Of a DNA stretch of 64,000 nt, positions 13,063-23,092 are shown piece by piece; within the stretch, counting starts at the first letter, position 1, and the number at the start of each line of letters is the position of its first letter. The position numbers were made by a program, and so were the translations under genes. The stretch comes from Pictodentalium vernedei (lineage: Eukaryota > Mollusca > Scaphopoda > Dentaliida > Dentaliidae). The DNA lies in contig CM062291.1 in the NCBI GenBank assembly GCA_031216915.1, positions 38,387,621 to 38,451,620 of the forward strand, given 5' to 3'. The notes under the pieces are model-generated. The model made no database searches and was not told where the DNA came from. It saw only the letters and a program-made list of their open reading frames with translations.

Positions 13063-13283
13063 GCTTATCTCGAGATATTATATCGAGACCACGAGATATT
13101 ATCTCGAGATCTTGAGATATTATCTCGAGATCTTATTATCTCGAGATCTTGAGATATTATCTCGAGATCTTGAGATATTATCTCGAGATCTTGAGATAGT
13201 TTCTCGAGATCTTGAGATATTTTCTCGAGATCTCGAAATAGTTTCTCGAGATCTCGAGATATTATCTCGAGATCTCGAGATAA
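13063..13283. repeat. 21-bp tandem array, right end of fold-back
   Basis: Copies of TATTATCTCGAGATCTTGAGA and close variants, the reverse complement of the array at 8677-8917. The 81-codon open frame running through it reads a repeating ILSRDLE motif and is an artefact of the repeat. Confidence 0.9.
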
Positions 13284-13317
13284 AAAAAATATTGAGAATG
13301 GTCTAAATCAGCCACCG

Positions 13318-15341
13318 CAGGTCTGCGTCACGAAAGCGCGTTCCGTGTGGCTTGTAAGTGAAGCTAAGCGCACATGTTTGCAGTTGCGGCAATAGATCTG
13401 GGGTCCGGTGTGTTATTTTTACCGGAAGCGTTTGTCAGGGAGAAAACTGATTTAGGAACTCATTGACATCGGTGCGGTTGCGTACGAAACTGAATTTGCT
13501 GCCGCGAATCCAATCGGCATCGGACAGAAAATGTCGGTGTTCGGCGTCCGAACGATGAGGCTCCTAGGCCCATATAAAAACAGTCCGCCTTCTTTTTGGC
13601 ATACTTCCTTTTCTTCTCTCAATTGTTTTACCGTTTCACTTCTTTTTTTTGGGGGGGGGGGGGGGCGTCTCTGGTCGCCCCCTGAACCCACTCAAACAGA
13701 CCACTCCCAATGGGTGGAGCAAAATATTCTCCTCCTCGCGAGTCCCAACTTTCGGTTTCTGTATTTTCCACTTATGACGACTTATCCACTGTGAGTTAAT
13801 GGTATACTAGTAAAATAGATTAGAATATTTGCCTCCTCATCTGCTCGTTTCAGGCATAGTGGATGAAATTTGGCGCAGATTGAACAAATTTGAGAAACAC
13901 TGGTGCTCAATTTGAAATAACTTTTAAAACTCAACTTAGACTAGAGAAGGAGGTGGGGTTGCAAATAAAAAATATAGATACTAAGCTGAAAAAACAGTTG
14001 TTTTAGACAACCCCTACCTCCGATCCAAACTTTGTCCCTCTTGAATTTACTTCCCACCTCCTGCACAGGATGTAATTTTGTCTGTTTGCGTTGCATTCCA
14101 AGAGGTATTTCACGATTTCTACCATAGTATGTGAAGGTTCCAGCTGTTAGTCAAATAGTGACTCGAAATTCGAAATTTCGAGAAGTTGATTTTATTTTTT
14201 TTTTTGTGGGGAGGGGGGGGGGCCCACTCCCGCGACAACGAACGCGCACGTCATCGAGAAACGTGACGTTTTTACGACATACATGTAACAATGATTATAG
14301 CTGAATTCCCTGTGACCAAGAGGGGTGGCACCCCCCCCCCTCCCCTCGTCTCATGCGCGCATGGTTCTTGGAACAAATTCAAATGACCTCCCGTTAATTA
14401 ATGATATGTGTTAGTTCTGGTGTAGCCGTTTAACTTTCTCACTACATTTCACCCCCACCCGATAGGATAAAATCTCGTGTGTTTCCCCTTTCTAAATATA
14501 AAAAAAACATTTGCTTTTAAAAAGCTTATTTCTGGCTCCCAAAATTGGTGGAAGATGAAAAGACACACGCAGGCCATGACGGAATATCTCACACCCTGCC
14601 TCCGCTATGTGACTTTGCATTCGATTTATATATTCTTTTTTTCTTCATATTTGAAAATTTTGTTTGTAAAGTTAAAACTTTCAGCTATAACTGAGACGTT
14701 GTAACTTTTCCTCTTAGTAATGTGGAAGAGAGATAATCCACGCACCCTGAAAACTACTTACGGTAAGTTTTACAAGCCTAAAATTAACCTACCCTCGCGA
14801 AGTATGTTACAATTTTTTTTCTAACGATTATTTGAATGGTATTAAAGGCCGACGACCCAAAACATATGTAAAAAACGAACGCGAGTTACTTTGGCGAAGT
14901 CCAAGTTCAATGTTATTGAACTGGTTCGGACGGGTGGGGGAGGGGAGGGGGTCGAAACATGACACGTCCTGAATAGCCATGTTAATCTTTTAAAATTTAG
15001 TTCAAGTTATATGCTCTGCCCAGACTTCAAAGAGCATGGGCTATAAATTCACTGGCAGAGAAAAATTGGAACGTGTGTCTATATGTCACTTGGAGAGGTG
15101 GAGTGCTTTTTTGTGAGCATCGTGTACACAGTCAGTGATGCCAGATCGAGGATCTGCCGCCAGCTATCTCAACCCCATACTGTCTTGAATCTGTTTCCTT
15201 GCAAGACACATATATGCGATAAACCAAAGATGGTTAGCCCATTTCCCCAATCTTGATTTCAGTGCGATTCGCTTGACTTAATTATATTCTACGCAGTTCA
15301 AGGGCAGGACAGTGCCGGAGTGGACTTCAGGTGGTGGAGGT
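13318..15341. other. No gene recognised
   Basis: A CpG-containing stretch at 13330-13560 is followed by AT-rich DNA with several G or C runs (13650-13665, 14212-14221, 14331-14340). No open frame shows a domain. The first stretch could be regulatory, but nothing proves it. Confidence 0.5.

Positions 15342-15374
<33 letters not shown>
15342..15374 (+). repeat. Poly(G) run, 33 bases
   Basis: An uninterrupted G homopolymer following GGTGGTGGAGGT. It is comparable to the 34-base run at 3733-3766. Confidence 0.85.
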
Positions 15375-15375
<1 letters not shown>

Positions 15376-15504
15376 AGGGGTGTTTTAGGTTTCATGTTGG
15401 TAAATTTGGCGAAATGGAAGTGAAAGCAGGTATTCTGACAGCAACATACTTTAGAGCTTGATTTTTCGATAAGTAATCCGCGTTGGATGCAAAAAACGTT
15501 ACAT

Positions 15505-15865
15505 CTGGGCGCGATGGCTCAGTTGATAGGGGTGCAGGCTGCAAGCCGAGAGGTACTCTGTTCGAACCCCACCTGTGGCAACCGGGTTGTGTCCTTGGGC
15601 AAGACACTTCACCCCATTGCCCACGTTGGGGCATGGTGGCGTTGTGTACTAAGGCCTACTGCTCCTCATGGATGGAGCACCTGTCTTCAACCAATGTTAT
15701 AACCCTGCTTGTGTGGAGTTACCATGTTGTGGAGCTGAGAGTTGCTTGCCATTGTTCGATGGTTCTCTCCGGGTAATCCGGCTTCCTCCATCCGTAAAAA
15801 TGTCGTGATCATGATTAGCCATTGTGCATATATATGTGTCTTTAACCACCAATATCTAACTAACT
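15505..15865 (+). mobile_element. Full-length tRNA-headed SINE
   Basis: This is the best SINE copy in the window. The head reads GATGGCTCAGTTGATAGGGG (A-box region) and TCTGTTCGAACCCC (B-box match). It is followed by GTGTCCTTGGGCAAGACACT, a central part with TCTTCAACCAATG, the body GGTTCTCTCCGGGTAAT, and the tail region with ATTAGCCATTGTGC. The flanks AAAAACGTTACAT (15492-15504) and AAAAACGGTACAT (15866-15878) form a 13-bp target duplication with one mismatch. It has no coding capacity and would have been transcribed by RNA polymerase III and moved by a LINE in trans. Confidence 0.9.
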
Positions 15866-15957
15866 AAAAACGGTACATAATTTGGTTCTTCAATCAGAAA
15901 TCTATTGAAATCAGTGTTTTGGTCTTCAATCAGAAACCTGTTGAAATCGGTCTTTTA

Positions 15958-16028
15958 TTGCCGAATGGGGTGGGGATAAACCCCATATATTGAAGAATAA
16001 GGGGTTTATCCCCCACCCCAATCGGCGA
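15958..16028. repeat. Hairpin
   Basis: GGGGTGGGGATAAACCCC and GGGGTTTATCCCCCACCCC are inverted around a short loop, with outer extension ATTGCCGA and TCGGCGAT. It looks like the core of a small fold-back element whose outer ends were not resolved. Confidence 0.75.
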
Positions 16029-16616
16029 TAAACTTCGACTCTACTAAAGAATTTTCATCGAAAAGGAATTTTCGGCAGAAAAACATTATTAAATCGCAAG
16101 TCTGCTTTCGTGCACAATGTTTCTAAAGCTGTTACAAAATTTATCAGTGTGAACTTCAAAATTTTATTTAGAAAGCCTCAACAATTATTTTCCGACGTAT
16201 TTTATTTATTTTACAGAAACGGTCATCACTTTGTGATCGTAAGTTTCACTTGGGCCCGAATTTCGCAACAAACGTACCGATGTTGTGGAATGGTTAAGAT
16301 TTATGTTTTGATCTGTATCCAAATCCATCAAAACACAACTCCTTGCAACAACCTCGAAACCCTCAGGTAAAAATAGATTATGCTATCCGTCACGTCATTG
16401 GTAAACAAACATGTCGGCTGCTGGCGTAAAATGACAACAACGGTGAACTTTTGAGTGAAATCAAGGGGAAATGAAGACCCACCGATAAGGTAGTAATGCG
16501 AAAATTTTCTCCTTCATCTATTCATTAATTTGCGTGGTTGATTATAATTGAATAACAAACAGAACAGGAGATACGTGATACAGTCTTACGCCAAGTATGT
16601 TTCGGAAAATACTATA

Positions 16617-16739
16617 GTATGTTGGGGAGCTGACAGTTGCTCGCCATTGCTCGGTGGTTCTCTCCGGTACTTCGGCTTCCTCCACCCGTAATACTGTTGA
16701 GGTCATGATTAGCCATTGTGTAGAAATATGTAACCTTAA
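16617..16739 (+). mobile_element. SINE 3' part, interrupted by a MITE
   Basis: The shared SINE body (GGTGGTTCTCTCCGGT, then CACCCGTAATACTG and TTAGCCATTGTGTAG) runs into the tail up to TTAA at 16736-16739. There a TTAA fold-back MITE intervenes. The SINE tail resumes as TTAAACACCAATAAATAAAT at 16984. The head is missing. Confidence 0.85.
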
Positions 16740-16983
16740 CCCTTTACCTAACATGAAAAGCAGACGGCACTTGCAAAAAAAATTCTTGAATGACTAATTT
16801 TTTTCATTTTTTGTCTCAAAAACATAGGTTATGACCCCTCATTGGAACGAGCGCCACAAGCTCGTTCCAAAGAGGGGTCATAACCTATGTTTTTGAGACA
16901 AAAAAATTAAAAAATAATCAAAATTAATTGGCGATTTTTGAGAATAGCGCTGGCCGGTTTTGGCCGTTACGTTGGGTAAAGGG
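16740..16983. mobile_element. TTAA fold-back MITE, subfamily A, copy 1
   Basis: A 244-bp element starting CCCTTTACCTAAC and ending GTTGGGTAAAGGG, with TTAA on both sides (16736-16739 and 16984-16987). The inner stem reads CATAGGTTATGACCCCTC, then GGAACGAGC, and returns as GCTCGTTCC and GGGGTCATAACCTATG. Its boundaries are proved because it splits a SINE tail whose uninterrupted sequence is known from other copies. TTAA targets and CCC-starting ends suggest mobilisation by a piggyBac-type transposase (inference). Confidence 0.9.
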
Positions 16984-17357
16984 TTAAACACCAATAAATA
17001 AATAATTCACCCAGACTGATCCGACATAGAAAGTTTACTTATTTGAGGGTTCAAGATCAAAGGCAGGCTTAATGCCACTTTTATTAAAATACCCTTTGCA
17101 AATTTGCAAAAGAAGTTGTCTGCGTGACCTGCATGCAGATACCTGCGATGTAGAACAAGACAAACTAGGCAGTTAAAAAAATGCTTACGTGGGATTAAAA
17201 TTGCCCAAGTGTGACAGGGAGGTGCCCAAAACAATTGCTCGCATTATATTTCCATCACTAATGATTACAGTTCAAGAAATACTTGTCTGATAACTGCTTG
17301 TAAGGCAGCATTTTAACATATTAACTTCAAATTATTTACATACATTTTGTTTTATAG

Positions 17358-17659
17358 AAAAAACCTTCGACATTACATACATAAGGCTGAGATTTCATTC
17401 TTCACGACCAGAAAGTTTTGCAATATATAAGAAGACTGGAGAAGATGGAGAGTGGATTCCATTTCAGTATTACAGTTCGTCATGTGAACAGACATTTGGC
17501 ATACCGCGTGATGCTACAATACCTGCAGATGATGAAACAAAGGCTATATGTTCAAGTGAATACAGTGACATTTCACCATTAACAGGTGGAAGTGTGGCTT
17601 TCAGTACATTGATGGGAAGACCAGGGGCATTGAACTTTGAGAACAACCCTGTCTTACAG
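17358..17659 (+). CDS. Laminin gamma subunit, one exon of the N-terminal domain
   Basis: The exon encodes 100 complete residues (17360-17659) after two bases of a split codon. It reads KTFDITYIRLRFHSSRPESF, IYKKTGEDGEWIPFQYYSSS, C at the family position, SDISPLTGGSVAFSTL and GRPGALNFENNPVLQ. This corresponds closely to the second exon of vertebrate LAMC1 (laminin gamma-1), covering the middle of the laminin N-terminal (LN) domain. That domain lets laminin trimers polymerise in the basement membrane. The acceptor TTTTATAG ends at 17357 and the donor GTAATTAG starts at 17660. The preceding exon (signal peptide and start of LN) and the following one (normally with VTATDI and the first EGF-like repeat) were not found, so the introns exceed about 17 kb upstream and probably 46 kb downstream, or this is an isolated copy. 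The open frame and splice sites favour a live gene. LN domains also occur in netrins and other laminins, but SDISPLTGG and the overall sequence fit gamma best. Confidence 0.88.
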
Positions 17660-17690
17660 GTAATTAGATTGTTCTTTTAAAATAATTTAA

Positions 17691-18239
17691 CGCTTTACCT
17701 AACATGAAAAGCAGGTGACACTTGCAAAAAAAATTCTTGAATAACTAATTTCTTTCATTTTTTAGCTGCGACGAGCAGCTCTAGATGTTGCAGTGTCGGT
17801 CTGTCTGTCGGTCTGTCACCAACAAGTTTAAAAAACACCATAACTCCTAAAATTCTTGATGGAATGACACCATTCTTGGTATGCAAGAGTATCTTCTTGA
17901 TGTCTACACCCTCTCAATAGTGCATGTCATTCGGATAATTTCTGTCACATTTATGGACTTGTCACCAACAAGTTTTTTTGTCACCAATGAGTTTTTTTTT
18001 GTCACCAACGAGTTTTAAAACATCATTGGCATTGCACGAATCGTTGCAGCTTCGGCACTGTGACAGTGCACTCTAGTTGTCTCAAAAATATAGATTATGA
18101 CCCTTCAGGTTCATTGAAACGAGCTCGTTCCGACAAGGAGTCATAACCTATGTTTTTGAGACAAAAATAATGAAAATTAATTGCCGACTTTTGAGAATAG
18201 CACTGGCCAGTTTTGGCCGTTACTTTGGGTAGTAAAGTT
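17691..18239. mobile_element. TTAA fold-back MITE, subfamily A, copy 2, interrupted
   Basis: It starts at TTAA (17687-17690) followed by CGCTTTACCTAACATG and ends near TTTGGGTAGTAAAG, followed by TTAA (18240-18243). The core retains GAAACGAGCTCGTTCC and TCATAACCTATG. It is more diverged than copy 1 and carries a 313-bp insertion (17764-18076). It lies only 31 bp inside the intron that follows the laminin exon. Confidence 0.8.
17764..18076 (+). repeat. Dispersed repeat inserted in the MITE
   Basis: The MITE sequence CATTTTT / TTGTCTC is split by DNA beginning AGCTGCGACGAGCAGCTCTA and ending AGTGCACTCTAG. It contains a GTCGGTCTGTCTGTCGG stretch and a thrice-repeated TCACCAACRAGTTT phrase. No family was assigned. 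Confidence 0.6.
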
Positions 18240-18243
18240 TTAA

Positions 18244-19016
18244 TACATTCTTCCCTTTGAGATTTCATGTAACAGTTTTTAATCCTGATTTTACAGAAAT
18301 ATAAAAATTTTGTAGAATTATAAAGAGATGTTCATAGTGCCGGGGATTCAGCAGGCCTCGACAATTCAGACGAACGATCATTCCATTTGCTTGGAGATTA
18401 CGCAAACAAAAATTAAGGCAAATGGACCATTGGTTAACCAACTTTTTTACGATCGTCATATTAGATGCCTGAGGAGAAAGTAGTACACATACAAATAAGA
18501 AATTTGTGCCTATTATTCAGCTGTAAGCATAATTAGAAACATGTCACAGTTTATGGAAATTGAAATGCACTGTAGCCTGATGTTTGATGGGGCCACTGTC
18601 AAATCAATTCTGTACCTATTCACCGCTACATGTTCTTACATGTATATTCAATGCTGCCAATAGAAGAGGCATAACTCTATATTTCTAGTGATTGCGTATT
18701 TCTGCTTCGCTGATATTTTTATTGTAGGAAGTCATCGTATGTTGCCAACAGAAGAGGCATAAGTCAACATTTCCCTCCCAAATCCTCCCACAGTTCAGGC
18801 CTATGGCCTACAGGATGTGCCTGTGGCATATCATGTTTAAATTTTTGGTTAACCAACAGGTTAATGAAACAAATTTACTTAAAAGCCTTCAGAAAATGAA
18901 CAACTAAATGGGTAACCTGTTTATAGGTTTACCAAAATAGAGAATTGTCAAGGCCTGATTCAGGTTGTTTGAATCAAGTGCCTGGTTTCATATTGAGGCT
19001 CCCTTTGGAATTTGAA
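18244..19016. other. No gene recognised
   Basis: Intron-like AT-rich DNA. It includes two similar phrases, GCCAATAGAAGAGGCATAA and GCCAACAGAAGAGGCATAA, near 18657 and 18744, from a diverged tandem duplication. No laminin-like exon was seen. Confidence 0.5.
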
Positions 19017-19199
19017 CTCCTTGTGTGCTATTGGCGTATATTCCTGTCCAGGTTAGGATTTCTCTTGCCTCTCAATTACATGTATATAGTATTTTGAAAT
19101 ATTTTATCATTCCACCCCTGTAAATTCAATGGACTGTGAAGCAGCCATGACAAGATTTGATAAAAAAAAATATCTTAAAAAAACTCAGCGGGTTAAGAG
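19017..19199. mobile_element. TTAA MITE, subfamily E, short copy
   Basis: It starts CTCCTTGTGTGCTATTGGCG and ends ACTCAGCGGGTTAAGAG followed by TTAA. It shares CAGCCATGACAAGATTTGAT with the copies at 25107-25517 and 49454-50802. The left flank is TGAA, so that side is mutated. Confidence 0.65.
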
Positions 19200-19329
19200 T
19201 TAACTTAGTGAAATACGTGGAATGTTCTTCTAAGATTCACTTGTTCAGATCCATCAGGCAGAATAATTTGATACCTGGTATACACCAATAGCATTGCTAT
19301 AACTCCTAGATTAAAGTTTATCCATGGTG

Positions 19330-19668
19330 TTTGGATTGGTACACTGTTGAGGGGTCCCGAGTTTGTCCCACATCCGGGATGACCCACCTTGTGTCCTTGG
19401 GCAAGGCACTTTATCCCGATTGCCTACATGGGGGCACGATGACGCCATGTACTAAGGCATACTGCACATCGATGGTGCACATGTCTTCAACTGCTATAAC
19501 CCTGCTTGAGCGGAGCTTGAACAGAGTTAGAATGTTGAACTGACAGTTGCTCATCGATGCTCGGTGGTTCTCTCTGGGTACTCCGGCTTCCTCCACCCGT
19601 AAAACTGTCACAGTCACGATTAGTCATTGTGCATAAGTATATGACCTTAAACACCAATAAATAAATAA
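19330..19668 (+). mobile_element. tRNA-like-headed SINE
   Basis: The head TGGTACACTGTTGAGGGGTC with GAGTTTGTCCC is tRNA-like but differs from the 15505 copy. It is followed by CCTTGGGCAAGGCACTTTA, a GCTTGAGCGGAGCTTGAAC insert typical of this subfamily, the common body and the tail. ATCCATGGTG flanks it on both sides (19320-19329 and 19669-19678), an exact 10-bp target duplication. The copy at 30204-30532 belongs to the same subfamily. Confidence 0.85.
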
Positions 19669-19678
19669 ATCCATGGTG

Positions 19679-19996
19679 ATATGCCAGGATGGGCACCAGA
19701 GGGTGGGATAAAATTAATAATTGTTCATATAGGGTTCATCAGGCTAAATAAGGCCCTTGTGGTGCTGGAGAGAGGGGGTTAGTCTTTTGGTGAAATTGGG
19801 GGTGCTTTAAAATGAGTTTTGAAGGATTTTGATGGTATTTTATGCAAAAAACTTTATACATCCAGTTAGCCCAATAAGGTGGGTGGAGCTGATTTGGTGA
19901 AGTCATTGCTTTAAAAGTGAGTTAAGAAGTTTTTCAATTAACTTCATGCAACCAATGAAGAGAAATTAATCCAACTGAGACAACAGTCACTTTTTA
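19679..19996. other. No gene recognised
   Basis: Short intergenic or intronic stretch without a recognisable element. Confidence 0.5.
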
Positions 19997-21298
19997 GTCG
20001 AGTTGTGACGAAGTCAAACTCGACTTATAGTTTGGTGAATGGCGGGCGGGCGCCCGTGGCGGACGGGTGGGCAGGCGTAAACAATTGGTTTCCGGATGAT
20101 AACTTGATAGTGGTTCAACTCACATTCATTAAACTTCATACGTAGGTTGGTCTTGGTGGGAGGAAGAACCCTATTGATTTTGGACATGCTACGTCGAAGG
20201 TCAAGGTCACAGTGACCTTGAACGTAGTAAATCTTAAACAATTGGTTTCTGGATGATAACTTGATAATGGTTCAACTCACATTCATGAAACTTCATAGGT
20301 AGATTGGCCTTGGTGAGGGGAAGAACCCTATTGATTTTGGACTCGCTACGTCAAAGGTCAAGGTCAACGTGACCTTGAACATAGTAAATCGCAACAATTC
20401 CTTTCCGGATGATAACTTGATAGTAGTTCAACCTACATTCATGAAACTTCATAGGTGGGTTGGCCTTGGTGCGAGGAAGAACTCTATTGATCTTGGACTC
20501 ACCAGATCAAAGGTCATGGTCACAGTGACCTTTAACATAGTATATCGCAACAATTGGTTTCCGGATGATAACTTGATAGTGGTTCAACCTAGAGTCATGA
20601 AACTTCATAGGTGTGTTGGCTTTGGTGCGAGGAAGAACCCTATTGATCTTGGACTCACCAGGTCAAAGGTCAAGGTCACAGTGACCTTGAACATAGTATA
20701 TCGCAACAATTGGTTTCCGGATGATAACTTGATAGTAGTTCAACCTACATTCATGAAACTTCATAGGTGGGTTGGCCTTGGTGCGAGGAAGAACTCTATT
20801 GATCTTGGACTCACCAGATCAAAGGTCAAGGTCACAGTGACCTTTAACATAGTATATCGCAACAATTGGTTTCCAGATGATAACTTGATAGTGGTTCAAC
20901 CTAGAGTCATGAAACTTCATAGGTGTGTTGGCCTTGGTGCGAGGAAGAACCCTATTGATCTTGGACTCACCAGGTCAAAGGTCAAGGTCACAGTGACCTT
21001 GAACATAGTATATCGCAACAATTGGTTTCCGGATGATAACTTAATAGTGGTTCAACCTAGAGTCATGAAACTTTACAGGCGTGTTGACCTTGGTGCGAGG
21101 AAGAACCCTATTGATGTTGGACTCACCAGGTCAAAGGTCAAGGTCACAGTGACCTTGAACATAGTATATCGCAACAATTGGTTTTGAATTCAGTACGTCA
21201 AATGTAAAGGTCACAGACCCAGCACACACTCATTAATTCATTTGCAGACAATAACTTCATAATGATCAAACCCACCTTCTCTGTTGTCACAACTCGAC
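19997..21298. mobile_element. TIR-bounded element carrying a 156-bp tandem array
   Basis: The ends are an exact 13-bp inverted pair, GTCGAGTTGTGAC (19997-20009) and GTCACAACTCGAC (21286-21298). The interior is a tandem array from about 20070 to 21187. The unit contains CAATTGGTTTCCGGATGATA, ATGAAACTTCATAGG, GGAAGAACCCTATTGAT and AAGGTCAAGGTCACAGTGAC. Five consecutive CAATTGGTTT phrases lie at 20551, 20707, 20863, 21019 and 21175, exactly 156 bp apart. Bivalve elements with short inverted ends around tandem cores are known, and this may be of that kind (inference). Because 156 is a multiple of three, a 272-codon open frame runs through the array; it is not a gene. Confidence 0.8.
20205..21154 (+). 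promoter_or_regulatory. Seven oestrogen-response-element palindromes
   Basis: GGTCACAGTGACC, the classic nuclear-receptor palindrome with a 3-base spacer, starts at 20205, 20518, 20674, 20830, 20986 and 21142. GGTCAACGTGACC, also a perfect palindromic pair of half sites, starts at 20362. In most units the left half extends to TCAAGGTCA, the extended half site bound by ERR/SF-1-type receptors. The match is seen directly; binding or function is inference only. Confidence 0.6.
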
Positions 21299-22331
21299 AT
21301 TGGATCGGTGATCCTGAGCGGCATTTTTTTTTTGAAAGCTATCACTTGAATAAATACACCACCCACGCTACTCTGTAGATTATGAGGCCTAAAACATAGG
21401 TCTCTTTACATTTATTCAGGTGAAAATGTCGGCTTTTCAAGAAATGTTCAGCTTCTGATTAACACGGCTGAGGATATTTCGCATTTAAATTACCTCCCCT
21501 ATTCACAATACTCACAATGTATATAGTTTCTGGAAGCTCTGAATATGGCCCTTTCTGGAGACAACTGTACACAACAAAAATCTTACAGTATCACTCAGAT
21601 ACACTCAGCCGAATGACACAGTTGATGGCTAAAAAAAATGGCTCCAAATGGTCAAAATTTTCTCATTTTGGGGATAAATCTCCAATTTCCGTGCATCGAT
21701 AGTGATAAAACTGTGTTATAGGAATTCCTCATTCCTCCACTGAGGATTTTACAGCATAACATGATCATTCTAACAAATAAAAAACATATGGGTTTCTTAT
21801 TCATTTTTTCAGAAGGCTTTCTCAAAGCAAATTTACACAAAAATTGTCCCATTGGTAAACTGCAAATTGTCAGGTCCCAAACAGGTCTGGGTTAGTCAAT
21901 TAACACTTCCATTTGACCTTGACCCCCAATTGAAATGCACTTGACAATACACAGTTTGAATCAAGACCATCAACAGATTATTTTGGCCATATCACCATTA
22001 ATGAGAATTATTTACTAAATCCATACCACCATAAACAAAAACTATAGCTCAGAATAGCCATTTGTCTGAGGATATCAAGTAACCTCAGAAATGACCTTTT
22101 AATAGGAAACGAGAGTATAAAAAAACCAAGAACATGAACTTTTGTTAGCAAAGAAGTAATTACAAAACTAAAATGCAAATCTGCCCGCTCACATACAATT
22201 TTACAAAAATTGGCCTGAGAAACATCTGCTTTGTGGGGGCCTTACGAACCACTTTTGCAAAATAATTCAGTGCTTTACCAGTTAATAAAGGTAAATATCT
22301 TCATTAAATGACTGGAATACTAATAATTTAA
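21299..22331. repeat. Dispersed repeat, related to 52320-52960
   Basis: No gene. Phrases such as CTGTAGATTATGAGGCCTAA, GAACATGAACTTTTGTTAGC and CAGTGCTTTACCAGTTAATA recur in the same order, with mutations, at 52550-52895. This marks two copies of one dispersed sequence. Confidence 0.55.
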
Positions 22332-22573
22332 CCCTTTACCCAACGAATCGGCCGCATCCGCCCGCGTAATATGCAAATTTAGCAGTTGAAAAAATATTAT
22401 TTTTCAAAAAATTTCAACAAAACCATATCATGTGACCTCCTCGTTGGAACGAGCTCTTCGAGCTCGTTCCAACGAGGGGTCTCATGATATGGTTTTGTTG
22501 AAATTTTTTGAAAAATTTCAAAAAATGATATTTAAAATAATGAATTTTGATATCGTATGTGTTGGGTAAAGGG
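22332..22573. mobile_element. TTAA fold-back MITE, subfamily B, copy 1
   Basis: A 242-bp element with ends CCCTTTACCCAACG and TGTTGGGTAAAGGG and exact TTAA flanks. The stem has AACAAAACCATATCATGTGA, then CGTTGGAACGAGCTC, closing around TTCGAGCTCGTTCCAACG. Subfamily B differs from A in the outer stem but shares the termini and the innermost GGAACGAGCTC hairpin. Confidence 0.9.
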
Positions 22574-23092
22574 TTAAAGAAGCCTTTGATTCATGGATCA
22601 CATATTCCAGAAAGAAACTTCAGTGAACATTGAGATTGGAGTAGACATGACTGATAAATCCCATGTTGCTTTTCATTTACAAGTAAATTACTACTTTTTT
22701 GTAGTTTCCTTCACTATCTTGTGAAATTCATTCATACACAACATCAACAGCTGTTGTTTATTATTGTGCAGTTTTATCAGTTAAAAACTACCCCAGCTCA
22801 AAAGTTAAGAATCCAGTCCAAATTTATATTTTTCAGCTTATCAAACAAACAAATGTTGATTTTATCCATGTGTGAAAGCAGTCTGTGGGAATTAACTCTC
22901 CTGAGAAGTCATCATCATCATCAGCTGCCAGGAGGAATTTAGTTCAGGGTCAGAGTTTTTCCCACAAGTATGCTGCATACTTTAAGTACATATGCACCAT
23001 CTTTAATTTTGCTGTGTAGAATTTAAAGCAAGTAAAAGATGTGTCTCCACCCATTACGAAATATTATTACATGTATTACCACTTTTTTGCAG
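22574..23092. other. No gene recognised
   Basis: Probable intron. A possible acceptor, ATATTTTTCAG, lies near 22838, but no exon could be supported after it. Confidence 0.4.

Larger units (their letters stand above)
8639..13317. mobile_element. 4.7 kb fold-back element
   Basis: The two halves are inverted copies. The outer ends read CGGTGGCTGATTTAG and CTAAATCAGCCACCG. Just inside lie AGATCTCGAG-type tandem arrays (8677-8917, 13063-13283), then matching sequence such as AAACTGTTTATT and AATAAACAGTTT, and so on inward for about 1.8 kb per arm, to near 10500 on the left and 11196 on the right. The right arm has gained a SINE (11215-11566) and a partial extra copy of the inner arm (11051-11200). 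The arms are diverged by roughly one base in eight by eye. No transposase was recognised. It may be a Foldback-type element or two copies of one element joined head to head. Confidence 0.8.

Noticed and set aside
15505..15570. Possible tRNA gene
   Set aside because: The A- and B-box matches belong to a SINE head. There is no full cloverleaf, and the same sequence continues into the SINE body in several copies.
20369..21187. 272-codon open frame of five 52-residue repeats
   Set aside because: The repeat unit is 156 bp, a multiple of three, so one stop-free frame repeats automatically. The DNA is a tandem array inside a TIR-bounded repeat, with no promoter, splice or domain evidence.
22721..22942. 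Upstream exon of the unknown gene at 23093
   Set aside because: A plausible acceptor exists near 22838, but no convincing donor or conserved reading follows, so the exon is not supported.
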